Origin: Rotaria sp. Silwood1
Taxonomy: Eukaryota > Rotifera > Eurotatoria > Philodinida > Philodinidae
DNA: 64,000 bases
Direction: 5' to 3'
Assembly: GCA_905250075.1 (NCBI GenBank)
Contig: CAJNOP010000849.1
Span: 16,302-80,301, forward strand
Part shown: one piece after another, positions 44,576-56,706 of the stretch
Layout of the letters: every line of letters begins with the position of its first letter
Position numbering within the stretch: the stretch's first letter is position 1
Translations under genes and position numbers: made by a program
Notes under the pieces: model-generated
Told to the model about the DNA's origin: nothing
The model's input: only the letters and a program-made list of their open reading frames with translations
Database searches by the model: none

Positions 44576-45440
44576 TTTCATGTTGGAAGACGCTGAAATG
44601 ATCTCGAAAAAAATAAGGGAATTGATCTCAACGTGCTAAATTAGTCTGAAAAATGATGAAATTGGGCTCGTTTTTTTTCCGAGCACATATTGTAAGGAAA
44701 TGAACTCGGAAAAAAACTCATTAACGTTGAATCAGCAAAATTAGAGGAAAAGATCTCGGTTGGATATTCTAAAGAGAAAACGGAAATATGATGTCCTAGT
44801 TTATGTTTTTACTAATAAACAGAGTACACTATGGTAACGGAAGACAATAATTTTATATTTATTAATATCTATTGACCAATCGCTCAACATCCTGCGATTT
44901 GTAGAAATGGACCATGTTGTAATTTATTTCTCATGGTATACTACTCTTTTATACGGCCGTTCAAGCTTTCTAATCCATTGTTGGTTGAAGGATTAAACCG
45001 AGAGACCACCTCATACCAGTAAGGCAAATGAGATAACCGTTGGTGTTCAAAATATTGTGTAAATTCATGGAGGTCTTCATCAAGTGACCATTTTTGTAGG
45101 ATTAATTTTGCACCAATGAAAAAAAACTTGATCATTAAATGCTAACTGTAAGTTGGTGAAGTTTTGCTCTACCATTAGGTATATACTGGATTACACAGAA
45201 TTAAAAAAAGACTTTGTAAACTATGCTTCTCTATCATTCGCCCATCAACATACATCATGTCATCAGATGAATCATTTTAATTCTTCTGTTTATCCTTTCT
45301 ATTCATCATATACATACACTAGCCTCTATATAACCATATGCGCATATATATAGAATAAGCCGAAATCTGTTCCTCTAATCACGTTGATTCAACATTAATG
45401 AGTTTTTTTTTTCTGAGATCATTTCCTCATTTTTCCTTTC
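44576..45440 (-). mobile_element. MULE-type remnant with TIR-like repeats
   Basis: GGAAATGAACTCGGAAAAAA and GTTGAATCAGCAAAATTAGA (44694-44763) are mirrored at 45362-45432. More diverged AAATGATCTCGAAAAAAA units lie at 44590-44690, so the left end is repetitive. The interior carries a minus-strand transposase tail. Exact ends and duplication are not resolved. Confidence 0.65.
44941..45180 (-). pseudogene. MULE-type transposase C-terminal fragment
   Basis: The minus frame from 45135 reads LDEDLHEFTQYFEHQRLSH, then PYWYEVVSRFNPSTNNGLES and LNGRIKE. The wording FNPSTNNGLESLN is typical of the region after the catalytic core of MULE transposases. An earlier piece (NLQLAFNDQVFF) lies in another frame just upstream, so a frameshift exists near 45125. 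The catalytic part is absent. Confidence 0.7.
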
Positions 45441-46605
45441 ACGTTTATAAAAAATTAGAAAACAAAAACTTTGATCTATGTTTTGAGCGAAGAACAACAT
45501 TCAATATTGAATACTCTTCCTGCAGACAAATGATATATCAGCACATAAATTATACGTTGTTTGACAATGATCGCCTTCTTAACATAGATTAACGATTGAG
45601 AGAAGCCTGAGTTTTTGCTTGAAACGAGACATAAAATAGCGTTGTCATGTCTTGAAATTATATATCATTTGTATTTGTAGGATAGCTGTTTGTGTGTTGA
45701 TTGGAAAGAAACTCATGCAATGAAGATTAGTATACTCTTTTAACAAAAAACTCTCAGCAAATTGGAAAATGAAAAGAAAACTAAAGTGGATATATTTTAC
45801 ATCTTTCGGGGTAACTGATCAAGTAAATTATCGCCCACACACACACATTTCATTTGTGATAAAAGATTGCATAGATTCATGTTAGCTCAAAATAGTTCGA
45901 TATGTTGAACGTCAGCAGCACTGTTATTACTACTATAGCGTCATGAACACCAAATCGTGGCAGGCTGATATCAATATATTTATAAGTTGTGAATACACAG
46001 AAGATCACGTGGAAAGAAACCAAATCAACAGAAGATCAGCAAAATATAAACAGCGACGAAGAAGAAATTGAGCGATAAAATTACTACGTGAGAGGGAAAT
46101 AGAGTATGTTTGATCATGCTGAATAATCATTGACAGAATACTGAATTAAGTTATACGCACTTTGACAACTTCCAAAAGATGACGAAAATAGAAAAATCAT
46201 TTTGTATCTTACGCTGTTCTCTATTAAATTTTATCGTCGAGACTTGAATCTTTTTCAGAAGATAGCCGATTTGATTCTCTATAAATGCGTATAAAAAGAA
46301 GTTTTAATGAAATACAAGCATGAAATCCTATATAGTGAATATCAATCTAGCGCCGAAGGAAATCGTTACATATTTTTATGCTTTCAATTGCATTCTTTTC
46401 ATGGCACTCACCATTGTTCTTTGAATCAAGCTATGAATATAGGCATTATCATTAACAACTTGTTAGAGTTTATGAAGATCTCGATTTCACATTCCATCTA
46501 TCGTATCGATATATTTCATTTTCGTATCATTTTTCTTCGTAATTTCAAATGGATCTGATTTATTTTATTTATTATCTACATCAAAGAAAGATTTTAGATT
46601 AAAAC
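45441..46605. other. No gene supported
   Basis: AT-rich. The plus frame 46307-46558 has no recognisable domain. There is no trace here of the missing 5' part of the polycystin-like gene that starts at 46788. Confidence 0.45.
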
Positions 46606-46606
46606 A

Positions 46607-46787
46607 GGGTGGGTGTGAGTGTGGTAGGGTGTGGATATGGATGTGGGTGTGGGTGTGGGTATAGAATAAAGGACAAACCACACTCACCCACACCCACACT
46701 CACACCCACCCACACCCACACCCCACACCAACACCCCACACCAACACCCCACACCCACCCACACTCACACCCACACCCCACACACCC
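46607..46787. repeat. Telomere-like inverted repeat (TLIR), long, at gene breakpoint
   Basis: G-rich arm 46607-46660 (GGATGTGGGTGTGGGTGTGG), spacer TATAGAATAAAGGAC, then a C-rich arm of about 115 bases ending CACACACCC. The first base after the arm is inside conserved coding sequence of the polycystin-like relic. Confidence 0.9.
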
Positions 46788-47942
46788 AATCCAAATGTTG
46801 ATCAATTTATATCTGTAACACTAGTCGTAGAATTATTAGTCATGGGAGGATTGTTTCCAACAGCTTTATTCAAACCAATTAATTTTCATTTTCATTTTCA
46901 AGGCTTCACATCACTCCTGCATATGATCTGTGCAATTCTTTATTTTATGTTCATAATATGTTTCACAATAATCGAAATTCACACATTAATCAAATCAAGA
47001 AAAACTTATTTTCGTTATCTATGGTCCTATATCGAACTGAGTATTATTGGATTATCATGAGTAACTATTAGTATTTATATATGGCGTGCTTTAGAAGCAT
47101 ATCGTATTGGAAATTTTTTTCGTGAAACAAATGGTTACAAATACATCAATCTTCATTTGGCTACCTATATTGATGATATTCTTATTTTTACACTTGGATG
47201 TTGCTGCTTTTTTAGTACTATCAAACTTCTTCGATTTTGTCATCCAAATTCTCGAATGTCATTAGTTACGAGAGCTCTTCATCATGCTGACAAAGATATT
47301 GTTTACTTTTTTTGATAAATGTTTATCTTGTCTTTTTTGCTTTCGTTATTTTATTTTATTTACTCTTCGTGTCTCATATAGAATCGTGTTCAACAATCTT
47401 AAAAAAAAATAATAATGCTTTTTGAAATGCTACTAGGTGAATTTAATTCTTCTGAACTACTTAATTCTCATTGTATGCTTGGTCCATCTACTTTTGCTAT
47501 CTTTATGAATTTTTTTTCATTTCATTTATATTACAATGTTTATTTCTAATATCCGTTATCATTTCCGTATTGCTCGTCAACAACTGGATCTTACCTACAG
47601 TGAAGATCAAGATATTGTTTGGTTTGCTCTTTTTAAATTTAACCGATGGATAGATAATCGAGATATAAAAAATATTCTACAAGATAAATGTCATATATTC
47701 TAGGTTTGACAAAACCAACTAAAAGTGAACTTCAAGAAGCTCATGATGCACCAATGCGTTCATTATATCAAAGTTCAATTCAACTATTTCCTAAAAGGGT
47801 TGATCAACTTTTATTTGCTTTTAACAAGGTATGTTCTTTCTTCTCTATTGATCATATCATTTATTTGATCTTGTCTTAGATCTATATAACATCTCGGAGG
47901 TCATCATTAACACCAGATCCATTTAAACGACGATTATCATAA
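46788..47942 (+). pseudogene. Polycystin-2-like (PKD) channel, 5'-truncated and broken
   Basis: The plus strand encodes, in order, NPNVDQFISVTLVVELLV, FKPINFHFHFQGF, a membrane span, KSRKTYFRYLWSYIELSII, TISIYIWRALEAYRIGNFF, ETNGYKYINLHLATYIDD, CCFFSTIKLLRFCHPNSRM, the span VFFAFVILFYLLF, the pore-like MLFEMLLGEFNSSELL, then NIRYHFRIARQQLDLTYSED. This is the order of a PKD/TRPP cation-channel domain. After a 51-bp GT-AG intron (47829-47879) it ends with ITSRRSSLTPDPFKRRLS and TAA at 47940. Breaks: TGA 47058-47060, TGA-TAA and a frameshift near 47313, and further shifts near 47400 and 47550. The 5' half is missing exactly at the telomere-like hairpin. Confidence 0.85.
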
Positions 47943-48211
47943 AAATAAAGAAGCATACGATCATTTAATGAACAATTTTGAAAGAGAGACTTTTGTGTCA
48001 CGTAGATGTATCAATAAATGTCTGAGATAATATTTAAACAAAAAGATAACTCTACAAATAAGAAACTAAGAAAGCATATTTGTAATTCATGTCTACGTTA
48101 ATAAATGTACCTTCTACAGCTTATTTACGCTATTTTTGCTAGCTTTGTACAGTTAGCTGTATTTATCAAAAACATCGGACGATTTTTATTTTGATATAGT
48201 CGAACAGGACA

Positions 48212-50353
48212 TCAGTTATTAGAGGTGTAAGCCGATGAGCTGTCCGGCGGCGGCGCCATTAAAAAAATTTTTTTTTCAAAAACTCGGCGGCGCAGATTTG
48301 AATTACTGGGGCTGCACGGCGGCGGCGGCTCGAAAGTCATTTTTTTCCTACCGCCGACGGCGGCGGCGGCTTAAAGTCCTTCGTCGTTCGGCGGCGGCGG
48401 CTGGAGGTTTAGAAAAACTACTATAGCAGTCTATGGGAAAGTTTTTGGGCAACATATTTGCTCATTTTTTGACTCTTCTAAAAGTATTTTAGTCGAGTGA
48501 ACAACTAGTGCTAAGGACCAGAATTTTGTGCTCTTTCCAAATATGGGCTGAATTGATGTACCTATTCTCGCTCGAGAGCAGTGAGGATACCTTTCAAAGG
48601 TCTAAAAAAAACCGTTTGGACGGAAAATTTCTTCGCACATCTTCATATGCTTGCTATTGATATTCAAAACTAACATGCTGAATCTTTTGTTCACATGTCA
48701 GCTTGAACAAAGTTTGTTCTACAAAATATGACATTTGAGTTAATTTTTTTCTGACAAAATACTTACATTGTTGTTCAGTTGCATTTTCGAAAAATCAATT
48801 TTTTCATCAGAATTCGATTCTGACAGATGTAGTTCTTGCAAAAACAGTCATATTTTTATATGCGTAAAGGGTACATTTTAGTTCTCCATAACATTTTATA
48901 AAGAATTATTCGTCCTACAACATTTGCAAGTTGAACCATTTTTAGCGCTTTTCTCAAGAAACATACGAAGGTCACAAAAGCTTTTTTATTTGCCACTGAC
49001 ATTACTTTTTCAGAACATTCAAAGACCTCCTCACTACTCTATGACAAGAACAGATACACAATCCCTCAGACTATATTCGGATAGAGCACGGAATTCTAGT
49101 CCTAATCTAAAGTATTTCATTCACCTAGAACACTTAAGCCAATAAAATATGAACAAAATATTGTCGAGAAACTTTTGAATAATTGATGTGTTCAAACTGT
49201 GTTTTTAGACCTTTCAGAGATATCCTTACTTATTCTGGAGCAACAATAGGTACATAATTTATGAGCCTATATCTGGAAAGACCACATCATTCTGGTCCTA
49301 ATCACTCTTTTTTCCCTCGGCTAGAATACTTTTATAAGAGAAAAAAATGAACAAATATTTTGTCCAAAAACGTTTTCGTAGACCGTTAAATGATTTTTCA
49401 CATTTTCTGTACCACTTATATTGCTATAAATACCAATAAGATTTTTAATTGAAAAAAGTAATATCAGCTTGATCGTTTTTCAATTTGTGAAACCAAATTT
49501 TGCAATAAACATGTTAATTATCGGCTAACTAATTCGGTTTTTTTGTGCAAATAACCGAAATGATTCCAGACGAACGATGGTTTTGGTAGATTAGGTAGGT
49601 TCATATCGATAAAAAAGTTTTTGTTTACACAATATATATTTGTCATTTCAACTGCAAGATGAACCTAAAAATGAACAAAACAAACAGAATTATTTATTTA
49701 TCAATAAACAGCACCTACAAATTTCTGAAAATTGAAAAAGCAACACCAAAAATAATGATAAATAAAAATTACCAAAATCATCAATACATAGTAAAACCAT
49801 CAAACTTTGAGTAGGAAATATAACTTGAACTGCTACTGAATAAAACGGAATCACTAGGATTATTAATAAGTGAAAAAAATAATACAACCACTGAGAATAC
49901 AAATAAATGAAAAATAAATATAACCACCAGGATAAATAGTAGATGAAAAACCGTCACCGAGTTTGTTAATAAGTAGAACGACGTAGCACACACAAGTCTG
50001 TTGCTTGATTTTGTTTTTGTTAATCGAAACTTATAATACTGGTTTTTACTTATATATAATGTTATAGACATTAACAAGTGAAATGATTACTTGAAACTTT
50101 TAACCCATACAAAATTAAGGAAAAAATGATTAAAAGTTGTCGATGTTTATGAACGGTGTCGGCGGCGGCGGCTCAAAAATTTGAAAATTCTGAATGCCCT
50201 CGGCGGCGCGGCGGCTGGAACTAAAGTGTCTCAGCGGCGGCGGCTTATAAATTTTTAAAATTTCGACTGTCACGGCGGCGGCGGCTTAAAATTTTTCCCG
50301 TTAATCGGCGGCGGCGGCGGCTCAGCCGCACGGCTTACACCTCTATCAGTTAT
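48212..50353. mobile_element. Non-autonomous hAT element with CGG-rich subterminal arrays
   Basis: The element at 48220-50345 (2126 bp) starts TAGAGGTGTAAGCCG and ends with its complement. It is flanked by the exact 8-bp direct repeat TCAGTTAT (48212-48219 and 50346-50353). Both ends carry GGCGGCGGCGGCT blocks (48240-48415 and 50158-50325) separated by AT-rich linkers, a sharp contrast with the AT-rich genome. The interior has no recognisable transposase. TAGAG ends and an 8-bp duplication fit hAT. Confidence 0.92.
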
Positions 50354-50969
50354 TCTATTGAGTTATATAATTTTCATTTTGTTTTGCATCTTGTCCAAAA
50401 TCTCCTCCAATAGAGACACCAACGTCCTATTCAGCTACATGTTAAAGAAAAGAAGAATAGATGATTAAAAAAAAAATTTTCTAAACAATGTTCGAAAGCC
50501 ACATTTGAAAAAAAAACTATTAGCGCAATCCTCTGCGGTATTAAAAATATGAAACACGATATCCGCGAGAATTATTAAGTCTGTCGCTATGCATTCTCAT
50601 TTCGTCGAAATTTTATGCGAATAAGAAAAAAAACAAGGAAGGGGTGGTACTTCTTTTTTTGTTAACCGTCGAAAATTGCCATGATTTCGAAAAAAAATGA
50701 TGCATACTTTAGTTGTCATTGAGTTACTACTCTGCGTCATTCGTCAAAGTTGATCGGTAGTACATGTTATGACATAATGTAGAAACGTGAGAAGAACAGA
50801 ACGATAAGATAGGCAAGCACAGATATTTTTGTATTCTGTTGACAAAATCTTACAAAATTACATTGTGAGTCATTTAAAAAACAATAAGAAAAAAAAACCA
50901 AGAATCAGAGAATTTAAATCTCGTTGGAATAACATATTTCATTACATAATTTTTTGTTCGACTTCACAA
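50354..50969. other. No gene seen; upstream region of NMNAT-like gene
   Basis: Poly-A runs and AT-rich sequence. The frame of the NMNAT-like gene is open back to 50829 but has no ATG before 50970. Confidence 0.45.
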
Positions 50970-52364
50970 ATGCATTCTGAACATACAACTGATCTATCAA
51001 TTCTTTACTCAAATTTAAAATCTCATCCAACCAATCAAGAATATGTTGTATTAATCAAAACGGGTTCTCTGAATCCTGTTCATCGTTGTCATATATCAAA
51101 TATGGTACGAACTAAAGAATACTTAGAACAAGTACATAATTTTAATGTTATTGGTGGATATATATCACCGACACATGATGAATATGTACATGGTAAATTA
51201 AGAAATGAACTTATTAGTGGTCAACATCGTATTGAAATGTGTCGAAAAGCTATTGAAGAAGCTGGTCAACAACATTGGTTGAGTGTTGATATGGCTGAAT
51301 GTATGGGTCAGTAAATTGATTTTGTTTTATATTATCATTGAATCAAAAAAATAACATACGTATTTCAATATTTCATATAAAATAAGAACTATTTTCATTC
51401 AACAAAGATAGTGATCATCTATCTAAATTTGTGGAATATCCATTTCGACAAAATATATGCGTATAATTAACATATAATGTATCAGTCAAAATTTATTTTA
51501 TTTCATTGACATATTTTTAGCTTAACAAGAGCCCATTGTTACATTAGATTTCATAAGAACATAATGATAAAAATAGTTCATCATAAGTATGCGACTAGTA
51601 TTTTGTTTTTATGTCTGATCAATTTTATACAGACATTCGCAAAATCTCAAATTCTATGAAATAATCTTTATATATCTCCATTTCGCAGAGCGTACAGTAG
51701 TTACATAAATTTTCGATAGATATATAAAATAAATTTTATCGTATATCTGAACATATTAATAAACACCTGATTTTCTTATTGAATACATCCACAGATCATA
51801 CAACTAATACTTTTAAAAAAAATTCACTTAAATTATATTTCAAACAATTCAGATCGATGGAATATAAGTGTTCTCTGTAGGAAAATATTCAACTCAAAAA
51901 TCGAATGTGTTAAAAATTTTGAATATATATTTTCTCATTAGAACATTCTTTTACTAGCTCCTGGATTCATCAATCTTAAACGTGTGACATACAGCCTTCA
52001 AACGTTTATCAATGGAAAATTAAATTTATCAAAACCTGTTCGGGTTATTTATGTTGCTGGTCTTGATTTATTTAATCGTTGTAATGGCATGAATGGAATG
52101 AGAAAACCTCCGATGGATAGTGTTGCTGTAGTTTATCGTCCAAGTCAAGATGATAGTTTTGTAAGATCAACACATGTACAAGTTGATTCCAATGTATTTT
52201 ACGTTTGTGCTAATGATGATGATTTGGATGCATCAAGTTCAGATATGGATGATATTAGTTCAACATTAATTCGAGAACGATATAAAAATAATCAAGATTG
52301 TGAACATTTAACATACAAATCAGTTTTGGATCATATGAAAATTATATCGCCGAAGAAAAATTAA
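50970..52364 (+). CDS. Nicotinamide/nicotinate mononucleotide adenylyltransferase-like protein
   Basis: Exons 50970-51306 and 51958-52364 join in phase 1 to 247 residues. It has the nucleotidyltransferase signature GSLNPVHRCH at 32-41 (family GxFxPxHxxH), YISPTHDEYVHGK at 64-76, VIYVAGLDLFNRC at 142-154 and the C-terminal ISSTLIR at 212-218. These are the marks of enzymes that join NMN or NaMN with ATP to make NAD or its acid form. The length fits eukaryotic NMNATs, although the wording differs from the animal NMNAT1-3 set and is closer in feel to protist or fungal versions. The acceptor TTTTACTAG was chosen because it keeps the frame. The 651-bp intron is AT-rich with no insertion seen. Confidence 0.8.
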
Positions 52365-53379
52365 ATATCTCCATGTTTTTTTGTATGATTTGGGCTTTGA
52401 AATTCGTATTTAAATATAATTCGTTCAGGCCTTGTTATTATAATTTATCAAGCCGTTTGAAATTTATTTCTGGATATCAAAATTTGTTAGAAATTTGTCT
52501 ATTGTTTGAGATATTCTCACCGCTGTTTTATATTTATTAAAAATAATAAATTTTGAAAGAAATTTTATGGTTCTTTTGTTTGAGAAAATATCATCAATAG
52601 ATTCTAGATTTTGGGACCAGTGTTTTTCAAGAAGACAGAAAAACTAAAAGAGATTATCTTCAGATAAGATGTGTTTTTTTTAAATGCTCATTTTGAATAG
52701 ATTTGCTTCCTATGAAAATGTTTTACCAAGAACCCACGGTCAAATTTATAATATCTCGTTTTAATTTCTTCGACAATATCTTACATTTAGCTAAAAATCT
52801 ACTAAAGCGACAACAGTTTGAGAACGAGAAACTTTAAAATAAATTCCTAGGGTTATTTTCCAAAATAGAAATGTGATTTTCTTGTTCGCCGCTTTCCAAT
52901 TTACTTTGCCCTTCGTACTGCAGTCATCTTACAGAGAAAACTCGATCAACACAACTCCTGTAATAAAAACGATTTATCATTTTCACAATACCGAATAGGA
53001 TATTCTCATTAGTGTGTTTTACGTACACGTAAGTAATAAAAAGCTTTCAGTTCTAAATGCAATTCATGGATTTTGATGTTTGCTAATCAATAGTTGTGTT
53101 TAATGAAGTTTTCTTTAAAAAGAAACAATCTGAATTGAAAGATGATTGAAGTACATGAACTCAACAAAAACACAATGAAAGATAATACTATTGTCCATTT
53201 CAGAGTTAAATGGTCGTGGCCATTGTTTTAAATAACTTTTGATTGGCTAAGACTAGTGATGGGCCGTAAGAGGTTCGTCCGAAACGAAATGTTACATAAG
53301 AAAATACGAAGTCACGGAAGAGTAACAGAAGAGTCTAGTAGATTGCGGTAGGGATCTATTTTCGCATAGGTTTCGTAAC
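52365..53379. other. No gene seen
   Basis: 3' flank of the NMNAT-like gene and spacer before the next element. Confidence 0.5.
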
Positions 53380-54509
53380 TACCCAGGCAAGCAAAAAAAA
53401 GAGAGGACTGGCGACATGTCTAGTCCAAAGCGTCCGCAACAGCGGTCCTGTCTAGTCTAAAATACTGAGTGTGACCGTCAGGACTGGTCAGTGTTTTAAA
53501 AAGCGACATACTGACAGGACTGGACTAGTCTAATATTTCTGATATGTATGTCAGGACTAGTCTGAGATATTCTGAGGACTAGTCAAGTCTAGTCCGAAAT
53601 ATTTGGTGCCGGTGGCAGGACTAGCCAAGTCTAGTCCGAAATATTTGGTGCCGGTGTCAGGACTAGTCAAGTCTAGTCAGGAATATTTGGTGCCGGTGTC
53701 AGGACTAGTCAAGTCTAGTCCGAAATATNNNNNNNNNNAGTCAAGTCTAGTCCGAAATATTTGGTGTCGGCGTCAGGACTAGTCAGTGTCTTATGAGGTA
53801 GTATAATGACGGGACTAGACTAGTCTAAGAATTTTGAAATATATGTTTGGACTAGTCTGAGAGATCCTGAGCACCAGTCAAGACTACCATGTTTTACTAG
53901 AAATGACATGCTGTCTGAACAAGACTAGTCCGAAATTCAGTACGACATTTTACATTGATAGTTGGTTATATCTTTAATACTTGTCAAGTCTAGTCTAATT
54001 ACACAAACTTAATGTAATTTTGAGTTTGCACTAGTTGCTTGTTTATGAAAACTCTTTTTCACCTTCAATTCAATACATCTTAGTACGTATTCATAACCTA
54101 AGAATAACAAAGTTACAAACTTTCATTATGAAAAACACGACTGTTTAATTATCAAAGATTCTACAATGGTGTAGTTTATTTATCGATTATCAGTTATAAA
54201 AATTGTTTTATTAATAAGGAAAATTTATTAAGTTTGAAATGCTAAAAATCATTAACTTCGATTTGTCTCTATCTTTAACTGTTTTTATCATATAGAACAG
54301 AAAAAATGAAAACAATTACTATTATCATATTTTCGTTATCGTACGATTATTGTTCATTAAATTATAAATTGTATGAGTTTTCATCAACAATATTATTAAT
54401 TTGATCGGTCATATTTATAAAGAAGAAATTTTTTTATTTCATTGTATATAGAACATCTGAGATTGATGATTGAATCACTAGTTTATCTAATTGGCTATTC
54501 CATTCAGAA

Positions 54510-55615
54510 TATCGAAATAAATTTGGTCTTTATTTAAGAAAATAACACAAATAGATGAATCATTAGCATTGATACAAACTCCATCAACAACACAACGTAG
54601 ATTTCGTTCATTACAATTTATTAGTAAATATAAAGGAAGTGAATATCGATGTTTATTTCATTTTGGTTTAACAAGTCTTGTTCGACATATTAATGATAAT
54701 GAATTGAAAAATCTATTATTTTCATTTGTATCAGCAATTAATCTTGCATCTTCGAATTATGTAACAGTTGAAACTATTGAAATTGTTGAAAAATTATTAA
54801 ATTATTTCGTTCAACGCTTTCAACAAATATCTGGTATACGTCATATGAGTTCTAATATTCATTCTTTATTACATGTACATCAAGGTTTAAGTGTAATGGG
54901 ACCATTATGGTTTTATTTAACATTTTCATTTGAAGGTAATCATATAACTTTTTACTTTTTTTAAAAGTTTTATTAATTTTTCTTATTATAGGTATTGATA
55001 AAGATTTGGTTAGCACAGTTCATGGTACAACTGAATTTGCTAAACAACTTATTCGACAACACATTTTATATCGCGATTCTCTAGTTCTTCATAAACATGA
55101 ATCTTATCCATTGATATTGTTTACATTCAATGAAGAATTACTTGATCGAAAACAATCAAATATTCATTATAAAAATTTTGTTGACTCATGTTTTTTATCT
55201 AATCCAGTATCTAAAGATTTATATGATACAAGTGAAAATGGTATAGCCACACGTGTACAATCACTATTTAATGATGGTTTAATTTTCTATCATTCTTTGA
55301 TAATATCAGGTGTTTTAATAAAGACTACTGTAACTGCTTACGGAAAATTAGTTGCTGACAGTTGTATCTCATTCAGTTTTGCCGATGATCAAGTAAAATA
55401 TGGTCTTATTCGAGCAATTGTTCAATCAAAAAAAAACACCCTTCGTCTTTTCATCGAAGAACTTGTGGAAATTAAACCTGGAGCATCAAAAATTAAGTTT
55501 AATATTTCTAATGATCAATATCAAATACCTTATATTTTACAATTAAAACCATCAAAAATTTTCCATCTGAAGCATCCAAAACTTATTTTGAAAAAAAAAC
55601 GCTTGTATATGTGAA
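54510..55615 (+). pseudogene. En/Spm-like transposase C-terminal region, 5'-truncated
   Basis: Exon one (about 54510-54935) reads ALIQTPSTTQRRFRSLQFI, YRCLFHFGLTSLVRHIND, IRHMSSNIHSLLHVHQGLS and VMGPLWFYLTFSFEG. A 56-bp GT-AG intron (54936-54991) keeps the frame into IDKDLVSTVHGTTEFAKQL and a further 200 residues, ending RLYM and TGA at 55613. The block NIHSLLH-x(8)-GPLW-x(6)-FEG followed by HGT is the conserved C-terminal domain found after the catalytic part in En/Spm-type transposases (DUF4218-like). No catalytic domain or ATG start is present upstream, so the gene is a remnant. Confidence 0.7.
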
Positions 55616-55619
55616 CCTG

Positions 55620-56020
55620 GTAATCGTGTTACTGTTTTAGAATATCCTAACTTAAAAGACAATAGTTAACAGATAAAAATCATTTTTATTATTAATAAAA
55701 ATAAATTGTTTCTTTAAAAAAACTTCTCAAATCTAATTTTCTTAATATAATCTTCTGAAGTAGTGCTTCCTGTAACTAATAATTGGAACTTTTGATTTGT
55801 ATTGATATACATCATTAAATAGTCTCTTAGTACATGAATTAATAATTTTTATTAAATAATATTATGAACTTCTCTGATCATTAATGTGTGAAAGACGTGT
55901 CAGGAAGAGCTAGATGTGTCACTGATGAAACATCAGCGTGTATGGTTCAACTGCTTGCCAAGCTAGGTATGTAACACAAAGTATGTATGTTCGAATCTAA
56001 CCTTCACCGCTTTGCTTCTA
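55620..56020. other. Interior of the transposon, no gene
   Basis: AT-rich sequence between the transposase tail and the right-end GACTAGTC repeats. Confidence 0.5.
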
Positions 56021-56554
56021 TAATTTAGACTAGTCTGGACGCCAACATCTGACTGACAAAAGAACGGATTTCAGACGGTATGAATGACTAGTAGTTGTGT
56101 AATGTGTAGCATGTAGTTAGCAATATGATTGATATGCACAATTATATTTTTCAATTTTTAAATATATCGGACGGGTGTCATGATGAACCGTCAGGACTAG
56201 TCCGGAGGCGACAAGAGGAGATACGAGACCATATATTTTTGTGACAGACTGGCGTCATGTTGCCGTGTCTTGACTAGTCATTCCCTTAAAAAGTGACCCC
56301 ACATGACTAGTCTATTTCAACAACTATTACTAGTCTGGACTAGTCCTTTTTGCAAAAAATGACTAGACTATATTGAAATACTGACTCCCGTCTCTGGATT
56401 AGTCAGGACGCGGTGTACGGACTCCCAACAATATCAGACTAGTCATGTCTAGGTCGTTTTGAGAAAAAGACTAGTGAGTGACGGGGCGTCATGACTAGTA
56501 AAACTAACTAGTCTTTTTACCCGTCTTTTGCCCTCCTGGGTATCGTTTCATTTA

Positions 56555-56706
56555 GGGTGTGGGGTGTGAGTGTGGGTGTGGGTGTGTGGGTGTGGGTGTG
56601 GGTGTGGGTGTGGGGTGTGGGTGGGTGTGGGTGGGTGTGGGTGTGGGTCTGCTGATGCATTGTTGTCAACATCCACACCCACACCCACACCCACACCCCA
56701 CACCCT
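56555..56706. repeat. Telomere-like inverted repeat (TLIR), long and clean
   Basis: G-rich arm of about 95 bases, almost pure GTGTGGGTGTGGGTGT; spacer CTGCTGATGCATTGTTGTC; then the C-rich arm CACACCCACACCCACACCCA. It begins only 13 bases after the end of the 53382-56540 element. Confidence 0.95.

Larger units (their letters stand above)
53380..56542 (+). mobile_element. 3.16-kb element with GACTAGTC minisatellites and En/Spm-like gene
   Basis: The element at 53382-56540 starts CCCAGGCAAGCAAAA and ends with the complement of CCCAGGAGGGCAAAA, with TA on both sides. Both ends are rich in GACTAGTC words. The left end has a 42-bp tandem repeat (about 53540-53790, unit GGACTAGTCAAGTCTAGTCC plus 22 more), with a 10-N gap at 53729-53738. 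The right end carries scattered copies at 56030-56520. The interior encodes a transposase fragment. Two-base targets and this gene type suggest a CMC-group (CACTA/Mirage/Chapaev) relative, but the CCCAGG end is not the classical CACTA. Confidence 0.75.

Noticed and set aside
48235..48426. Ala/Arg-rich frame at the left end of the hAT element
   Set aside because: A translation of CGG triplet blocks; no matching gene structure.
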